Shown: in pieces, positions 1 through 8,148 of the stretch
How positions within the stretch are numbered: the first letter of the stretch is position 1
Layout of the letters: every line of letters starts with the position of its first letter
Assembly: GCF_030283145.1 (NCBI RefSeq)
Contig: NZ_JASNWE010000001.1
Coordinates: 1,115,751-1,179,750 of the forward strand
Reading direction: 5' to 3'
Source: Actinomadura xylanilytica
Lineage (GTDB): Bacteria; Actinomycetota; Actinomycetes; Streptosporangiales; Streptosporangiaceae
DNA: 64,000 nt
Translations under genes and position numbers: made by a program
Notes under the pieces: model-generated
Databases searched by the model: none
Told to the model about the DNA's origin: nothing
What the model saw: the letters and a program-made list of their open reading frames with translations, nothing else

Positions 1-68
1 TCGGCGTCGACCGCCAGCTCCCGCCAGATCCCCGGGTGGACGAGCCCGAGCGGAACTCCGAACTTCAC
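1..68 (-). CDS. LLM-class F420-dependent oxidoreductase, N-terminal fragment
   Basis: Only the first 22 codons lie in the window. The N-terminus reads VKFGVPLGLVHPGIWRELAV, the beta-strand start and following helix common in luciferase-like F420-dependent oxidoreductases. The GTG start at 68 has a GGAGGACC ribosome binding site and overlaps the TGA of the upstream hyuB-like gene by four bases (GTGA). It is therefore the last visible gene of the minus-strand operon starting at 5949. Substrate cannot be inferred, and the class rests on a short stretch, so confidence is moderate. Confidence 0.6.
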   Translation of the reverse strand, partial: MKFGVPLGLVHPGIWRELAVDA

Positions 69-1777
69 GTGGTCCTCCCGTCCGCCCGGTCGCGCCGCGC
101 GTCCTCGGGGTCGCGTTCCTCGGGGAGGCCGTAGCCGCCGCCCCCGGACGTCTCGACCACCAGCGCCTCCCCCTCGGCGAGAGGCAGCCGGGTCGCCTTG
201 GTGCCGAGCGGCTCGCGGACGCCGTCGGCCCGTTCGCGGTAGTAGCCGCCGGCGCGTCCGGGCCCGCCCCCGGCCGCGCCCGGCGGAGGCCGCAGCAGCC
301 GGTCGCCGCGGGTGTCGACCCGCGCGTCCTCCAGCATGCGGATCACGGTGCGGGTGCCGAGCCCGCCGCGCCGCCGTCCCCGCCCGCCCGAATCGGGGAT
401 CAGGGAGACCTCCTCGACCCGGACCGGGAGCCGCGCCTCGATCGGCTCGGCCTGCGGGATGATGTTGCGCCCGCCGCCGAACAGCGCGCCGGTCGCGTCC
501 GGCCCGTCGCGGGCGTCGCGGGCGCCCATCCCGCCGAGGTCGAACGACATGTGCAGCCACGGCCGCCGCACCCCGCTGATGCTGAACGCCTGGAGGATCC
601 CCGACGCCGCCACGCCCTGCGCTCCCGAGGGGGGACGACCCCCCGCACCCCCCGAGACCCCCTCGTCATGCCCTCCCGAGGGGGGACGACCCCCCGCCTC
701 ATCGTGGGCGCCGCCGCGGGTGAGGGCGGCGAAGATGGCCTCCTCGGCCGCCGCGACCGTGCCGAACCGGCCGCCGCCGGGGAACGGGGGCGTGCAGTGC
801 ACCAGGGTGCCGGGCGGCATCCGGACGTCGACGGGCGTGAAGCACCCCTCGTTCATCGGCAGGCTCGGGTCGACGAAGCAGCGCAGCGCGTACATCACGC
901 CGCCGTGCGTCTGGGAGAACCCCGAGTTGACCGGCAGCGGGACCTGCTCGTCGGTGCCGGCGAAGTCGACCACGACGCCGCCCGAGCCGTCCACCGTGAC
1001 CGCGACGCGGACGAGGTGCCCGTCGTCCAGGCGGTACTCGCCGCCGTGCGTGCCCCCGGGGAGCGCGGCGAGGCCGGCGCGCATGCGCCGCTCGGTGTGG
1101 GCGAGGTAGTCCTCGATCCCGGCCGCGAGACCGGCGGGGGTGTCGGCTTCGGCGATCTCCTCCAGCCGCCGCGCCGCCACGTTCGTCCCGGCGATGAGCG
1201 CCCGCAGGTCCCCGACGAGCTTGTCCGGCGTGCGGCTGTTGGCGGCCAGCACCCGGACGAGGTCGCCGGCGAGCCCGTCCGCGGTGGCGATGCGGACGGG
1301 CGGGAGCTGCACGCCCTCCAGGAAGATGTCGGTCGCGTCGGAGGCCATGCCGCCCGCAGACAGGCCGGACAGGTCCGCGACGTGGATGAGCGTCCCGGTG
1401 TAGTACGCGGGGGCGCCGCCCAGGAACACCGGGCGGAAGACCAGCAGGTCGTTGGCGTGGATGCCGCCCTGGTAGACGTCGTTGAGGACGAACACGTCGC
1501 CGGGCGCCATCGTCTCGGGCGGGTACGCCCTGAGCACGTACGGCAGGGCGCTGCGCAGGCTGGTGCACTGGATCAGCGCGGTCGACAGCGAGTGCGCCAC
1601 CAGCCGGCCGCGCGCGTCGAGGATCGCGGCGGCGGCGTCGGCGCCCTCCACGATGAACGTCGAGTACGCCGACCGGACGACGACGATGCTCGCCTCCTCC
1701 GCCGCCACGCACAGCGCGTTGCGGAGGATCTCGGCGGTCAGGTCAGGAGGGGGGCCGGGGGCCGCCGGACGGGTCAT
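65..1777 (-). CDS. Hydantoinase B / oxoprolinase family protein (HyuB-like)
   Basis: A 570-residue protein of the hydantoinase B/oxoprolinase family, which pairs with HyuA-type ATPases in N-methylhydantoinase, 5-oxoprolinase and acetone/acetophenone carboxylase complexes. The N-terminus TAEILRNALCVAAEEASIVV and the stretches VFVLNDVYQGGIHANDLLVF and SGGGGYG near the C-terminus are typical. The ATG overlaps the stop of the hyuA-like gene by ATGA. Around residues 350-390 there is an extra Gly/Pro/Ser-rich segment encoded by two copies of a 25-base GC-rich repeat, which the family does not normally have. The start is fixed by the overlap. The true substrate is unknown; the operon suggests a carboxylation or cyclic-amide step in catabolism. 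Confidence 0.88.
   Translation of the reverse strand: MTRPAAPGPPPDLTAEILRNALCVAAEEASIVVVRSAYSTFIVEGADAAAAILDARGRLVAHSLSTALIQCTSLRSALPYVLRAYPPETMAPGDVFVLNDVYQGGIHANDLLVFRPVFLGGAPAYYTGTLIHVADLSGLSAGGMASDATDIFLEGVQLPPVRIATADGLAGDLVRVLAANSRTPDKLVGDLRALIAGTNVAARRLEEIAEADTPAGLAAGIEDYLAHTERRMRAGLAALPGGTHGGEYRLDDGHLVRVAVTVDGSGGVVVDFAGTDEQVPLPVNSGFSQTHGGVMYALRCFVDPSLPMNEGCFTPVDVRMPPGTLVHCTPPFPGGGRFGTVAAAEEAIFAALTRGGAHDEAGGRPPSGGHDEGVSGGAGGRPPSGAQGVAASGILQAFSISGVRRPWLHMSFDLGGMGARDARDGPDATGALFGGGRNIIPQAEPIEARLPVRVEEVSLIPDSGGRGRRRGGLGTRTVIRMLEDARVDTRGDRLLRPPPGAAGGGPGRAGGYYRERADGVREPLGTKATRLPLAEGEALVVETSGGGGYGLPEERDPEDARRDRADGRTT
622..697. repeat. Two direct copies of a 25-bp GC-rich element inside the hyuB-like gene
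   Basis: Positions 622-646 and 673-697 are identical over 25 bases; the core CCCGAGGGGGGACGAC runs into a C tract. Each copy has inverted-repeat potential (C runs either side of the G run). The copies are 51 bases apart, a multiple of three, so both are translated in the same frame as GGRPPSG. This looks like a small mobile or REP-like element tolerated in a surface loop. Confidence 0.8.
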
Positions 1778-3858
1778 GCCGCTCCTTCGAGGAGAAGTGC
1801 GCCCTCGGCGTCCACGGTGCCGTGCCAGCCGGGCGGGATGAGCAGCGAGCACTGCGGTTCGGTGACGACGCACGGGCCGACGAGGTCCTCCCCCACCGGG
1901 CAGCTCTCGCGGGTCCGCACCGGCACGTCGCGGAACTCCCCGTCCAGCCACATCCGCCGCGTCCCGGACGGCCCGGCGGGCTGCGCGCGCCCGGGTCCCC
2001 GGGGCGCGTCCGCGTAGGACGGCAGGACGACGCGGACGCGCGCGGTGGTGAACTCCACCGGGTCGCGCAGGTCGATGCCGTACGACTCGTGGTAGCGCTT
2101 GTAGAACTCCCCGGTGGCGCGCTGCACCGTCTCGGGGGTGACCGGCCCGGCGGGCAGGTCGACCGTGAACGCGTGCGCCTGCCCGATGAACCGCACCCCG
2201 ACCGACCGGGTGGTCACCGCCCCGCCGTCCACCCCGAGGTCGGCCAGCGCCGCGCGTTCGAGGCCGTCCAGCATCCGGGTCAGCTCGCCGAGAGCGTCGC
2301 GGGCGGCCGAGCACGACACGAGCGCGGCAGCCGGGGCAAGGAACGTGCGGGCCCGCTCGATCGCGAGATCGGCGTGCAGCAGCCCGACCGCCGACCCCAC
2401 CCCGGCCTGCGGCGGGACCAGGACCCGCGCGATGCCGAACCGCTCGGCCAGCCGCGCGGCGTGCGTGGGCGCGGCACCGCCGAGCGCGACCAGGGTGAAG
2501 CCGCGCGGGTCGATGCCGCGCCGGACGGTCACCACGTGCACGGCCGCGCCCATCTGCGCGTTGGCGATGTCGTGGATCGCCGCCGCCGCGTCCACCGCGC
2601 CGACGCCGAGGGGCCCGGCGACGTGGCGTTCGATCGCGGCGCGGGCCAGGTCCGCCGACAGCCGGAACTCGCCGAAGCCGTCCGGGGCGAGGTAGCCGAG
2701 CACGAGGTCGGCGTCGGTGACGGTCGGGAGCTCTCCGCCGCGCCCGTAGCAGGCGGGTCCGGGGTCGGCGCCCGCCGAGCGCGGCCCGAGGCGGAGCGTC
2801 CCCGCGTCCACCCAGGCGATGGAGCCGCCGCCGGCACCGACCTCGGCCAGGTCGATCGCGGGCACCTTGATCGGCACCCCGGTGCCGGGGCGGCGCCCGC
2901 CGAAGCTGCCCTTGCCGCCGACCTGGAACTCGTGCGTGATCCCCGGCCGGCCGCCGCGGACCAGCCCGGCCTTGGCGGTGGTGCCGCCCATGTCGAAGGA
3001 GATCAGGTCGGCCAGCCCGCGCCGCTCGCCCTGCCGGGCGGCGGCGATCACCCCGGCGGCCGGACCCGACTCGATGGTGTAGACGGCGCGGGACGCGGCC
3101 AGCTCGGCGGGCAGCACGCCGCCGGCCGACTCCATCACGTGCACCGGCGCGGTCACACCGAGGCCGCGCAGCCGCTCGCCGAGCCGGCGCAGGTAGGCGG
3201 CCATGACCGGGCCGACGTAGGCCGACATCAGCGTGGTGGTGGCCCGCTCGTACTCGCCGAGCTCGGGCCACACCGACGACGAGGTCACCACCGGGACGCC
3301 TGACGGGAGCCGGGCCGCGACGATCCCGGCGAGGCGGTCCTCGTGCTCGGCGTTGGCGTAGGAGTGCAGCAGGCAGATCGCGACGGCGGAAACGCCGAGC
3401 GCGGCGATCCCGTCCGCGACCCGGCCGGCGGCCTCCTCGTCCAGCGGGCGCAGCACCGTGCCGTCGGCGGCGATCCGTCCGGGCACGGTGAAGCAGTGGC
3501 CGGGCGGGACGGGCGGGTCGGGCTGCTCGTAGGCCAGGTCGTACCGCTCCTCCTCCACCCGGGCCCGCCGCCCGAGCGCGAGCATCGACCCGAACCCCTC
3601 GGTGGTGACGAACGCGACGGGGACGCCGGTGCGTTCCAGGATCACGTTGGTGGCGAGGGTGGTGGCGTGCACGAACCGCCCGACGTCGCCCGGCGCCGTC
3701 CCGGACTCGGCCAGGACCTGCTCGACGCCGCGCAGCAGCCCGTCGGTCGGGTCGCCCGGGGTGGTGAGCGTCTTGGCGACCCGGACCCGGCCGTCGGCAC
3801 CGGTGAGGACCACGTCGGTGAAGGTCCCGCCCACGTCGCTGGCGAGGGTGATGCTCAT
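1774..3858 (-). CDS. Hydantoinase A / oxoprolinase family protein (HyuA-like)
   Basis: A 694-residue HyuA-family ATPase subunit. The N-terminal phosphate-binding motif DVGGTFTDVVL (residues 8-18), the central ESGPAAGVIAAA and the second ATPase motif SFDMGGTTAKAGLV place it in the ASKHA-fold hydantoinase A/oxoprolinase family. Members use ATP to open cyclic amides or activate a ketone for carboxylation. It ends with an ATGA overlap into the hyuB-like gene and begins 10 bases after the small acyl-CoA dehydrogenase, with GGAGGACC as ribosome binding site. The pair probably forms one complex. Acyl-CoA dehydrogenases upstream point to a multi-step catabolic pathway; the substrate is not deducible. 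Confidence 0.9.
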   Translation of the reverse strand: MSITLASDVGGTFTDVVLTGADGRVRVAKTLTTPGDPTDGLLRGVEQVLAESGTAPGDVGRFVHATTLATNVILERTGVPVAFVTTEGFGSMLALGRRARVEEERYDLAYEQPDPPVPPGHCFTVPGRIAADGTVLRPLDEEAAGRVADGIAALGVSAVAICLLHSYANAEHEDRLAGIVAARLPSGVPVVTSSSVWPELGEYERATTTLMSAYVGPVMAAYLRRLGERLRGLGVTAPVHVMESAGGVLPAELAASRAVYTIESGPAAGVIAAARQGERRGLADLISFDMGGTTAKAGLVRGGRPGITHEFQVGGKGSFGGRRPGTGVPIKVPAIDLAEVGAGGGSIAWVDAGTLRLGPRSAGADPGPACYGRGGELPTVTDADLVLGYLAPDGFGEFRLSADLARAAIERHVAGPLGVGAVDAAAAIHDIANAQMGAAVHVVTVRRGIDPRGFTLVALGGAAPTHAARLAERFGIARVLVPPQAGVGSAVGLLHADLAIERARTFLAPAAALVSCSAARDALGELTRMLDGLERAALADLGVDGGAVTTRSVGVRFIGQAHAFTVDLPAGPVTPETVQRATGEFYKRYHESYGIDLRDPVEFTTARVRVVLPSYADAPRGPGRAQPAGPSGTRRMWLDGEFRDVPVRTRESCPVGEDLVGPCVVTEPQCSLLIPPGWHGTVDAEGALLLEGAA

Positions 3859-3868
3859 CCGGTCCTCC

Positions 3869-4834
3869 TCAGGGCAGGCGGGGAAGCGGGGTCCGCTCCA
3901 GCAGGTCGGCCCTCAGCCGGGCCCGGTGGAACCCGTCGCCGCCCCAGGCCGCGCGCAGCGCGAACACCCGGTTGAGCCAGAGCTGGAGGTCGAGCTCGCC
4001 CGTGTACCCGATCGCGCCGTGCACCTGGAGTGCGGTGCGGGCGGCGCGGTGCGCGGCGCGTCCCGCCGCGTTCTTGGCGGCCGACACGTCCCGGGACGCC
4101 GACGGCGCCTCGTGCGCGAGGGAGTAGGCGGCGCGGTGGACGAGCGGCGCGGCGAACTCCAGGCCGATCGCCACATCGGCGAGCTGGTGCTTGACCGCCT
4201 GGAACGAGCCGATGACCGTGCCGAACTGGCGCCGCTGCCCGGCGTATCCGACGGTCTCGTCCCGCAGCCGCCGGCCGAGCCCGAGGAGCTGGGCGGCGGT
4301 GGCGACCGCGGCCCGGTCGAACGCGGCGGGCGCGTCGGCGGTGGCGGTCAGGCCGTCGGTGAACAGCCGCCGCGTCGCGTCCACGGAGCCGTGGGCGGTC
4401 AGCGTGACGTCCTCCTTCGGGACGGCGGTCGAGCCCGCCACGATCACGTCGGCGAGGTCGGCGTCCGGGAGGTAGGGGGTGTCCGCGGGACGCGCCGACA
4501 CCACCAGCGTCCCGTCCGCGATCGACGCCAGCCGCCCGGACGGGACCGACAGCGGCCCGACGACCGCCGTCTCGACCAGCGGGCCGGGCACCGCGGACCA
4601 GCCGGTCTCCTCGTAGGCCAGGACGGTGTCGAGCGGGGTCAGGCCGAGCCCGCCGTGCTGCTCCGCGACGTGCGCGCCGAGCAGCCCGATGTCGGCGAGC
4701 GCCCGCCACGCCGGTCCGGGACGGGCCGACCCGTCGCCGGCGGCCCGGACGCTCTCGGGCGGGCAGGACTTGCCGAGCACCTCGCGGACGGCCTCGGCCA
4801 GCAGCCGCTGGTCTTCGGTGAAGGAGAACCTCAT
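3869..4834 (-). CDS. Acyl-CoA dehydrogenase, short subunit
   Basis: A 321-residue acyl-CoA dehydrogenase family protein. It starts MRFSFTEDQRLLAEAVREVL and contains the C-terminal domain signature ALQVHGAIGYTGELDLQLWL with the preceding YAGQRRQFGTVIGSFQAVKH. It is shorter than the usual 380 residues. Its ATG overlaps the stop of the longer dehydrogenase gene (ATGA). Adjacent unequal dehydrogenase genes in actinobacteria often encode alpha2beta2 enzymes such as the steroid side-chain enzymes ChsE1-ChsE2, where each active site is shared. That arrangement is inferred here from gene order only. FAD is the expected cofactor. Confidence 0.88.
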   Translation of the reverse strand: MRFSFTEDQRLLAEAVREVLGKSCPPESVRAAGDGSARPGPAWRALADIGLLGAHVAEQHGGLGLTPLDTVLAYEETGWSAVPGPLVETAVVGPLSVPSGRLASIADGTLVVSARPADTPYLPDADLADVIVAGSTAVPKEDVTLTAHGSVDATRRLFTDGLTATADAPAAFDRAAVATAAQLLGLGRRLRDETVGYAGQRRQFGTVIGSFQAVKHQLADVAIGLEFAAPLVHRAAYSLAHEAPSASRDVSAAKNAAGRAAHRAARTALQVHGAIGYTGELDLQLWLNRVFALRAAWGGDGFHRARLRADLLERTPLPRLP

Positions 4835-5949
4835 CGTGGCAGCCCCAGGACGCGTTCGGCGATGATGTTGCGCTGGATCTCGTTCGTCCCCGCGTAGATG
4901 GGCCCGGCGAGCGCGAACAGGAACCCGTCCAGCCACGGCCCGGACGCGGGCGCGCGGGGGCCGAGGAGCTCCAGGGCCAGCTCGTGCATGCGCAGGTCCA
5001 GTTCGGACCAGAAGACCTTCATCAGGCTGGACCCGGCGCCGAGCTGGGCGCCCTCGGCCAGGCGGGCGGCGGCGGCGAAGGTGTGCAGCCGGTAGGCCTC
5101 GCTGTCGGTCCACGCCTGGACGGCCGCGTCCCGCAGGGTCTGGTCGCCGCTGCCGCGGGCCAGCTCCAGCAGGCGGTCGGCCGTGGCCATGAACCGTCCC
5201 GGGCTGCGCAGCGTCAGGCCGCGCTCGGAGCTGGTGGTGGCCATCGCGACCTTCCAGCCCTGTCCGACGCCGCCGAGCACGCCGTCCGCGGGCACGCGGA
5301 CGTCGTCGAAGAAGATCTCGGCGAAGCCGTGCTCGCCGTCGAGCTGCGCGATCGGCCGGACGGTGACGCCCGCGCTGTCCAGCGGGAGCATGAAGTAGGT
5401 GAGGCCGCGGTGCCGTTCGGACTCGGGATCGGTGCGGAACAGGCCGAAGCACCAGTCGGCGTACACGGCCCGGGAGCTCCAGGTCTTCTGCCCGTTCAGC
5501 CGCCAGCCGTCGCCGTCGGGGGTCGCGGTCGCGCGCAGGGCCGCGAGGTCGCTGCCGGCCTCGGGCTCCGACCACGCCTGCGCCCAGACGTCGTCCGCGC
5601 GGGCCATCCGGGGCAGGTGCCGGGCCTTCTGCCCATCGGTGCCGTAGGCCATCAGCGTCGGCGCGAGGAGGAAGATCCCGTTCTGGCTCACCCGTCCGGG
5701 CGCACCCGCGGCCCAGTACTCCTCCTCGAAGATCAGCCAGTCGATCAGGTCGGCGCCGCGCCCGCCGTGCTCCTCGGGCCACGACACCGCCGACAGCCGG
5801 GCCGCGGCGAGGGCCCGTTCCCAGTCCCGGTGCCGGTCGAAGCCCTCGGCGGTGTCCATCGAGGGCAGCGGGCCGGGCGCGTTCGCGGCGAGCCACCCGC
5901 GCACCTCGGCACGGAACGCCTCCCGGCGCGGGGAGAAGGTGAGATCCAC
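4831..5949 (-). CDS. Acyl-CoA dehydrogenase, long subunit
   Basis: A 372-residue acyl-CoA dehydrogenase, first gene of the minus-strand operon. The middle domain motif WAQAWSEPEAGSDLAALRAT and the C-terminal motif IYAGTNEIQRNIIAERVLGL are diagnostic. I chose the GTG at 5949 because GGAGG stands four bases before it and the protein then begins DLTFSPRREAFRAEV, as in relatives; an ATG at 5970 would add seven residues but has no ribosome binding site and overlaps the operator. It is translationally coupled to the short subunit. The promoter region shared with the divergent SDR gene carries an 18-bp palindrome, so both units are probably repressed together. Confidence 0.9.
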   Translation of the reverse strand: MDLTFSPRREAFRAEVRGWLAANAPGPLPSMDTAEGFDRHRDWERALAAARLSAVSWPEEHGGRGADLIDWLIFEEEYWAAGAPGRVSQNGIFLLAPTLMAYGTDGQKARHLPRMARADDVWAQAWSEPEAGSDLAALRATATPDGDGWRLNGQKTWSSRAVYADWCFGLFRTDPESERHRGLTYFMLPLDSAGVTVRPIAQLDGEHGFAEIFFDDVRVPADGVLGGVGQGWKVAMATTSSERGLTLRSPGRFMATADRLLELARGSGDQTLRDAAVQAWTDSEAYRLHTFAAAARLAEGAQLGAGSSLMKVFWSELDLRMHELALELLGPRAPASGPWLDGFLFALAGPIYAGTNEIQRNIIAERVLGLPR

Positions 5950-5969
5950 ACGACCTCCGAAGATAACCA

Positions 5970-5987
5970 ACCTAGCGACCGCTTGGT
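5970..5987. promoter_or_regulatory. Palindromic operator, site A of a shared regulon
   Basis: The sequence ACCTAGCGACCGCTTGGT pairs at 7 of 9 positions with itself and lies between the divergent acyl-CoA dehydrogenase operon and the SDR gene. The same 18-mer, differing only in its two central bases, stands at 16959-16976, and looser copies at 20835-20852 and 20865-20882. Size and symmetry fit a TetR-family operator; the regulator is not in the window. Confidence 0.75.
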
Positions 5988-5992
5988 ACGCT
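5987..5992 (+). promoter_or_regulatory. -10 box of a leaderless promoter for the SDR gene
   Basis: TACGCT (TANNNT) ends seven bases before the ATG at 6000, and no ribosome binding site precedes that ATG. This spacing puts the transcription start at or next to the start codon. The box touches the end of operator site A, so a bound repressor would block it. Confidence 0.45.
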
Positions 5993-5999
5993 AGCGCCC

Positions 6000-6788
6000 A
6001 TGATGCTGAAGGGCAAGGTCGCGGTCATCACCGGCGCGGGCCCCGGCCTCGGCCGCACGCTCGCCGTCCTCATGGCCCGCGAGGGCGCCGACGTGGCCGT
6101 CGCCGCCCGCAGCGCCGCCACCCTGGACGACACCGCGGGCCGGGTACGGGCCGAGAACCGCGCCGCGCTGCCCGTCCCGACCGACGTCTCCGACCCCGAC
6201 CAGGTGCGCGACCTCGCCGCCGCCGTCATCGACCGCTTCGGCCGCGTCGACGTGCTCGTCAACGCCGCGTTCCCCGGCACCCACCGCAGGAACGTCCTGG
6301 ACATGGACGCCGCCTACCTGGAGCAGTGGCGCCGGACCGTCGAGACCGCCACCTTCGGCACCCTGCTGTCGTGCCGCCACTTCGCGCCGCACATGGTGGC
6401 CGCGGGGGGCGGCTCGATCGTCAACCTGACCTCGATGTCGAGCCGCGCCGGCTACGCGGGCCGCAGCGACTACGCCGCGGGCAAGGCCGGCGTGCACCTG
6501 CTCTCGCACTGCCTCGCCGACGAGCTCGGCCCGTCCGGCGTGCGCGTCAACTGCGTCGCCCCGGGCTGGATCGCCAGCGACGTCCTGGAGGACTGGATGC
6601 GCACCCGGGCCGCCGCCGAAGGCGTCCCCTACGAGGACGTCCTCGCCCGCGACGTCGGCGCCATGGCCCTCCGCCGCATCGCCACCGAGGAGGACGTGGC
6701 CCGCGCGGTGATCCACCTGGCCTCCGACCACGCCAAGGCCACGACCGGCGCCACCATCGACGTCAACGCCGGCCAGCACTTCACCTGA
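6000..6788 (+). CDS. SDR-family oxidoreductase
   Basis: A 262-residue classical short-chain dehydrogenase/reductase. The nucleotide-binding motif TGAGPGLG follows the first beta strand, NAAFPG stands at the usual NAG position, and the catalytic residues are Ser in NLTSMSS and Tyr/Lys in YAAGK. Such enzymes oxidise hydroxyacyl-CoA or alcohol intermediates with NAD(P). It is divergent from the acyl-CoA dehydrogenase operon and shares its operator, so it likely acts in the same pathway. Two ATG codons in tandem (6000 and 6003) could both serve; there is no ribosome binding site and a -10 box suggests a leaderless message. Confidence 0.9.
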   Translation: MMLKGKVAVITGAGPGLGRTLAVLMAREGADVAVAARSAATLDDTAGRVRAENRAALPVPTDVSDPDQVRDLAAAVIDRFGRVDVLVNAAFPGTHRRNVLDMDAAYLEQWRRTVETATFGTLLSCRHFAPHMVAAGGGSIVNLTSMSSRAGYAGRSDYAAGKAGVHLLSHCLADELGPSGVRVNCVAPGWIASDVLEDWMRTRAAAEGVPYEDVLARDVGAMALRRIATEEDVARAVIHLASDHAKATTGATIDVNAGQHFT

Positions 6789-6797
6789 CGCGCCGCC

Positions 6798-7223
6798 TCA
6801 GAGCAGCCGATCGCCGTCGTGCACCCGCACGAACGGCCCGCCCGCGAAGGCGTCCACGACCCGCACGCCCCGCGCTTCCGGCATCCGCTCCACCGCCTCG
6901 TCCACCGTGAGCCAGGCGACCTCCGCGGCCTCCGGGGTCGCATGCCCGCCGCCCTCGACCACACGGCAGCGGAAGGCCAGCGTCACCACGCCCAGCACCA
7001 TGTTCTTGTAGACACCGGTGAGCACCTCGGACGCGACCGTGACACCCGTCTCCTCCAGCACCTCACGAACGACCCCCACCTCCGGCCGCTCGTCGAGCTC
7101 GAGCACCCCGCCCGGCGGCACCCATCGGCCGTCGTCCGAACGCCTGATGGCCAGGACACGTCCGTCCGTCCGCACCACGACCCCGGTGACACTCACCGAG
7201 TGCAACGGCGGCTCAGCCCTCAT
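6798..7223 (-). CDS. Nudix hydrolase
   Basis: A 141-residue Nudix protein. The Nudix box is complete: G, five residues, E, then seven residues leading to REVLEETGV, so the metal-binding glutamates are all present. Nudix enzymes cleave nucleoside diphosphates linked to another moiety; the substrate is not predictable here. The ATG at 7223 lies inside the end of the GntR-family gene (11-base overlap), so the two are co-transcribed and probably functionally linked. It converges with the SDR gene nine bases away. Confidence 0.88.
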   Translation of the reverse strand: MRAEPPLHSVSVTGVVVRTDGRVLAIRRSDDGRWVPPGGVLELDERPEVGVVREVLEETGVTVASEVLTGVYKNMVLGVVTLAFRCRVVEGGGHATPEAAEVAWLTVDEAVERMPEARGVRVVDAFAGGPFVRVHDGDRLL

Positions 7224-7974
7224 CGCCCGCCGCCCACTCGTACGACAGCCTCCACAGATGGCTCGGGAACACGTTGAGCGCGACCTCCAGCGGCTCGTCA
7301 CCCTCGCCCAGGGCGAGCCGCTGCACCTCGAGCACGTACTGGGCGCGGCTGATGCGCAGAAAGTCCATCTCCTCGGTGAGCGGGCGCCGCGCCTCGGTCT
7401 CCTCCACGAAACGGACCACCTGGTGGCCGCGCTCCGCGAGCCGCCGATAGATCCCCGCAGGGCCGGTGTCGGGCAGGGCGAGATCGACGCTGCCCGCCTT
7501 GGACAGTGGAATGTAGGACGCCGCCATCTGCACCGGACGCTCGTCGGCGAACATGTGCCGCCTGCGGACCAGCACCTGTTCACCGGCCGGGACGCCGAGC
7601 AGCCCGGCGACGCCTTCCGTCGCGCCGACGGCCTCCACCTGGACCAGCTCGGTGCGCGGGCTGAGGCCGGCGCTCCTCATCTCCTCGGCGAAGCTGCTGC
7701 CCGCACCATCGCCTCGCGCGGGGATGCGCCGGACGCGCTTGACCATCGCCTTCTCAAGGACGAATGATCCGCGCCCGTGCTCGGTCCGGATCAGTCCCTC
7801 GGCCTCCAGCAGCGTGATCGCACGATTGATCGAGGTCTGGTTCAGCCCGTGCCTGCGTGCCAGTTCGGGCTGGCTGGGCAGGGCGTCTCCGGGGCCGAAC
7901 TCACCGCGGACGATCGCCGCGCGCAGATCGTCCGCGACCTGGCGATAGCGCGCCCTGGGCCGCTCCAAGCCCAT
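7213..7974 (-). CDS. GntR/HutC-family transcriptional regulator with UTRA domain
   Basis: A 253-residue regulator. An N-terminal winged helix (about residues 8-72, YRQVADDLRAAIVRGEFGPG and LPSQPELARRHGLNQTSINR) is followed by a UTRA ligand-binding domain that runs to the C-terminus. I chose the ATG at 7974, preceded by AAGGGGGAAAG; an upstream in-frame ATG at 8022 would add 16 poorly structured residues. HutC-subfamily repressors sense small metabolites. The downstream overlapping Nudix gene is the obvious candidate target together with autoregulation. Confidence 0.88.
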   Translation of the reverse strand: MGLERPRARYRQVADDLRAAIVRGEFGPGDALPSQPELARRHGLNQTSINRAITLLEAEGLIRTEHGRGSFVLEKAMVKRVRRIPARGDGAGSSFAEEMRSAGLSPRTELVQVEAVGATEGVAGLLGVPAGEQVLVRRRHMFADERPVQMAASYIPLSKAGSVDLALPDTGPAGIYRRLAERGHQVVRFVEETEARRPLTEEMDFLRISRAQYVLEVQRLALGEGDEPLEVALNVFPSHLWRLSYEWAAGDEG

Positions 7975-8148
7975 CTTTCCCCCTTGGCCGATGCCCCCTG
8001 TGTCGACCATAGCGGCGCGCATCCGGCGCCCTGTCCGGAGCAGTCTGGAAACACGTAGGGGCCGTCGTCGGTGAGGGCGCCCCGGCAGACCTCAGCACCC
8101 GGCGACTGTTCACTTGACGGGTCCACTCGTCTCGCTGGCGGCTCCGGT

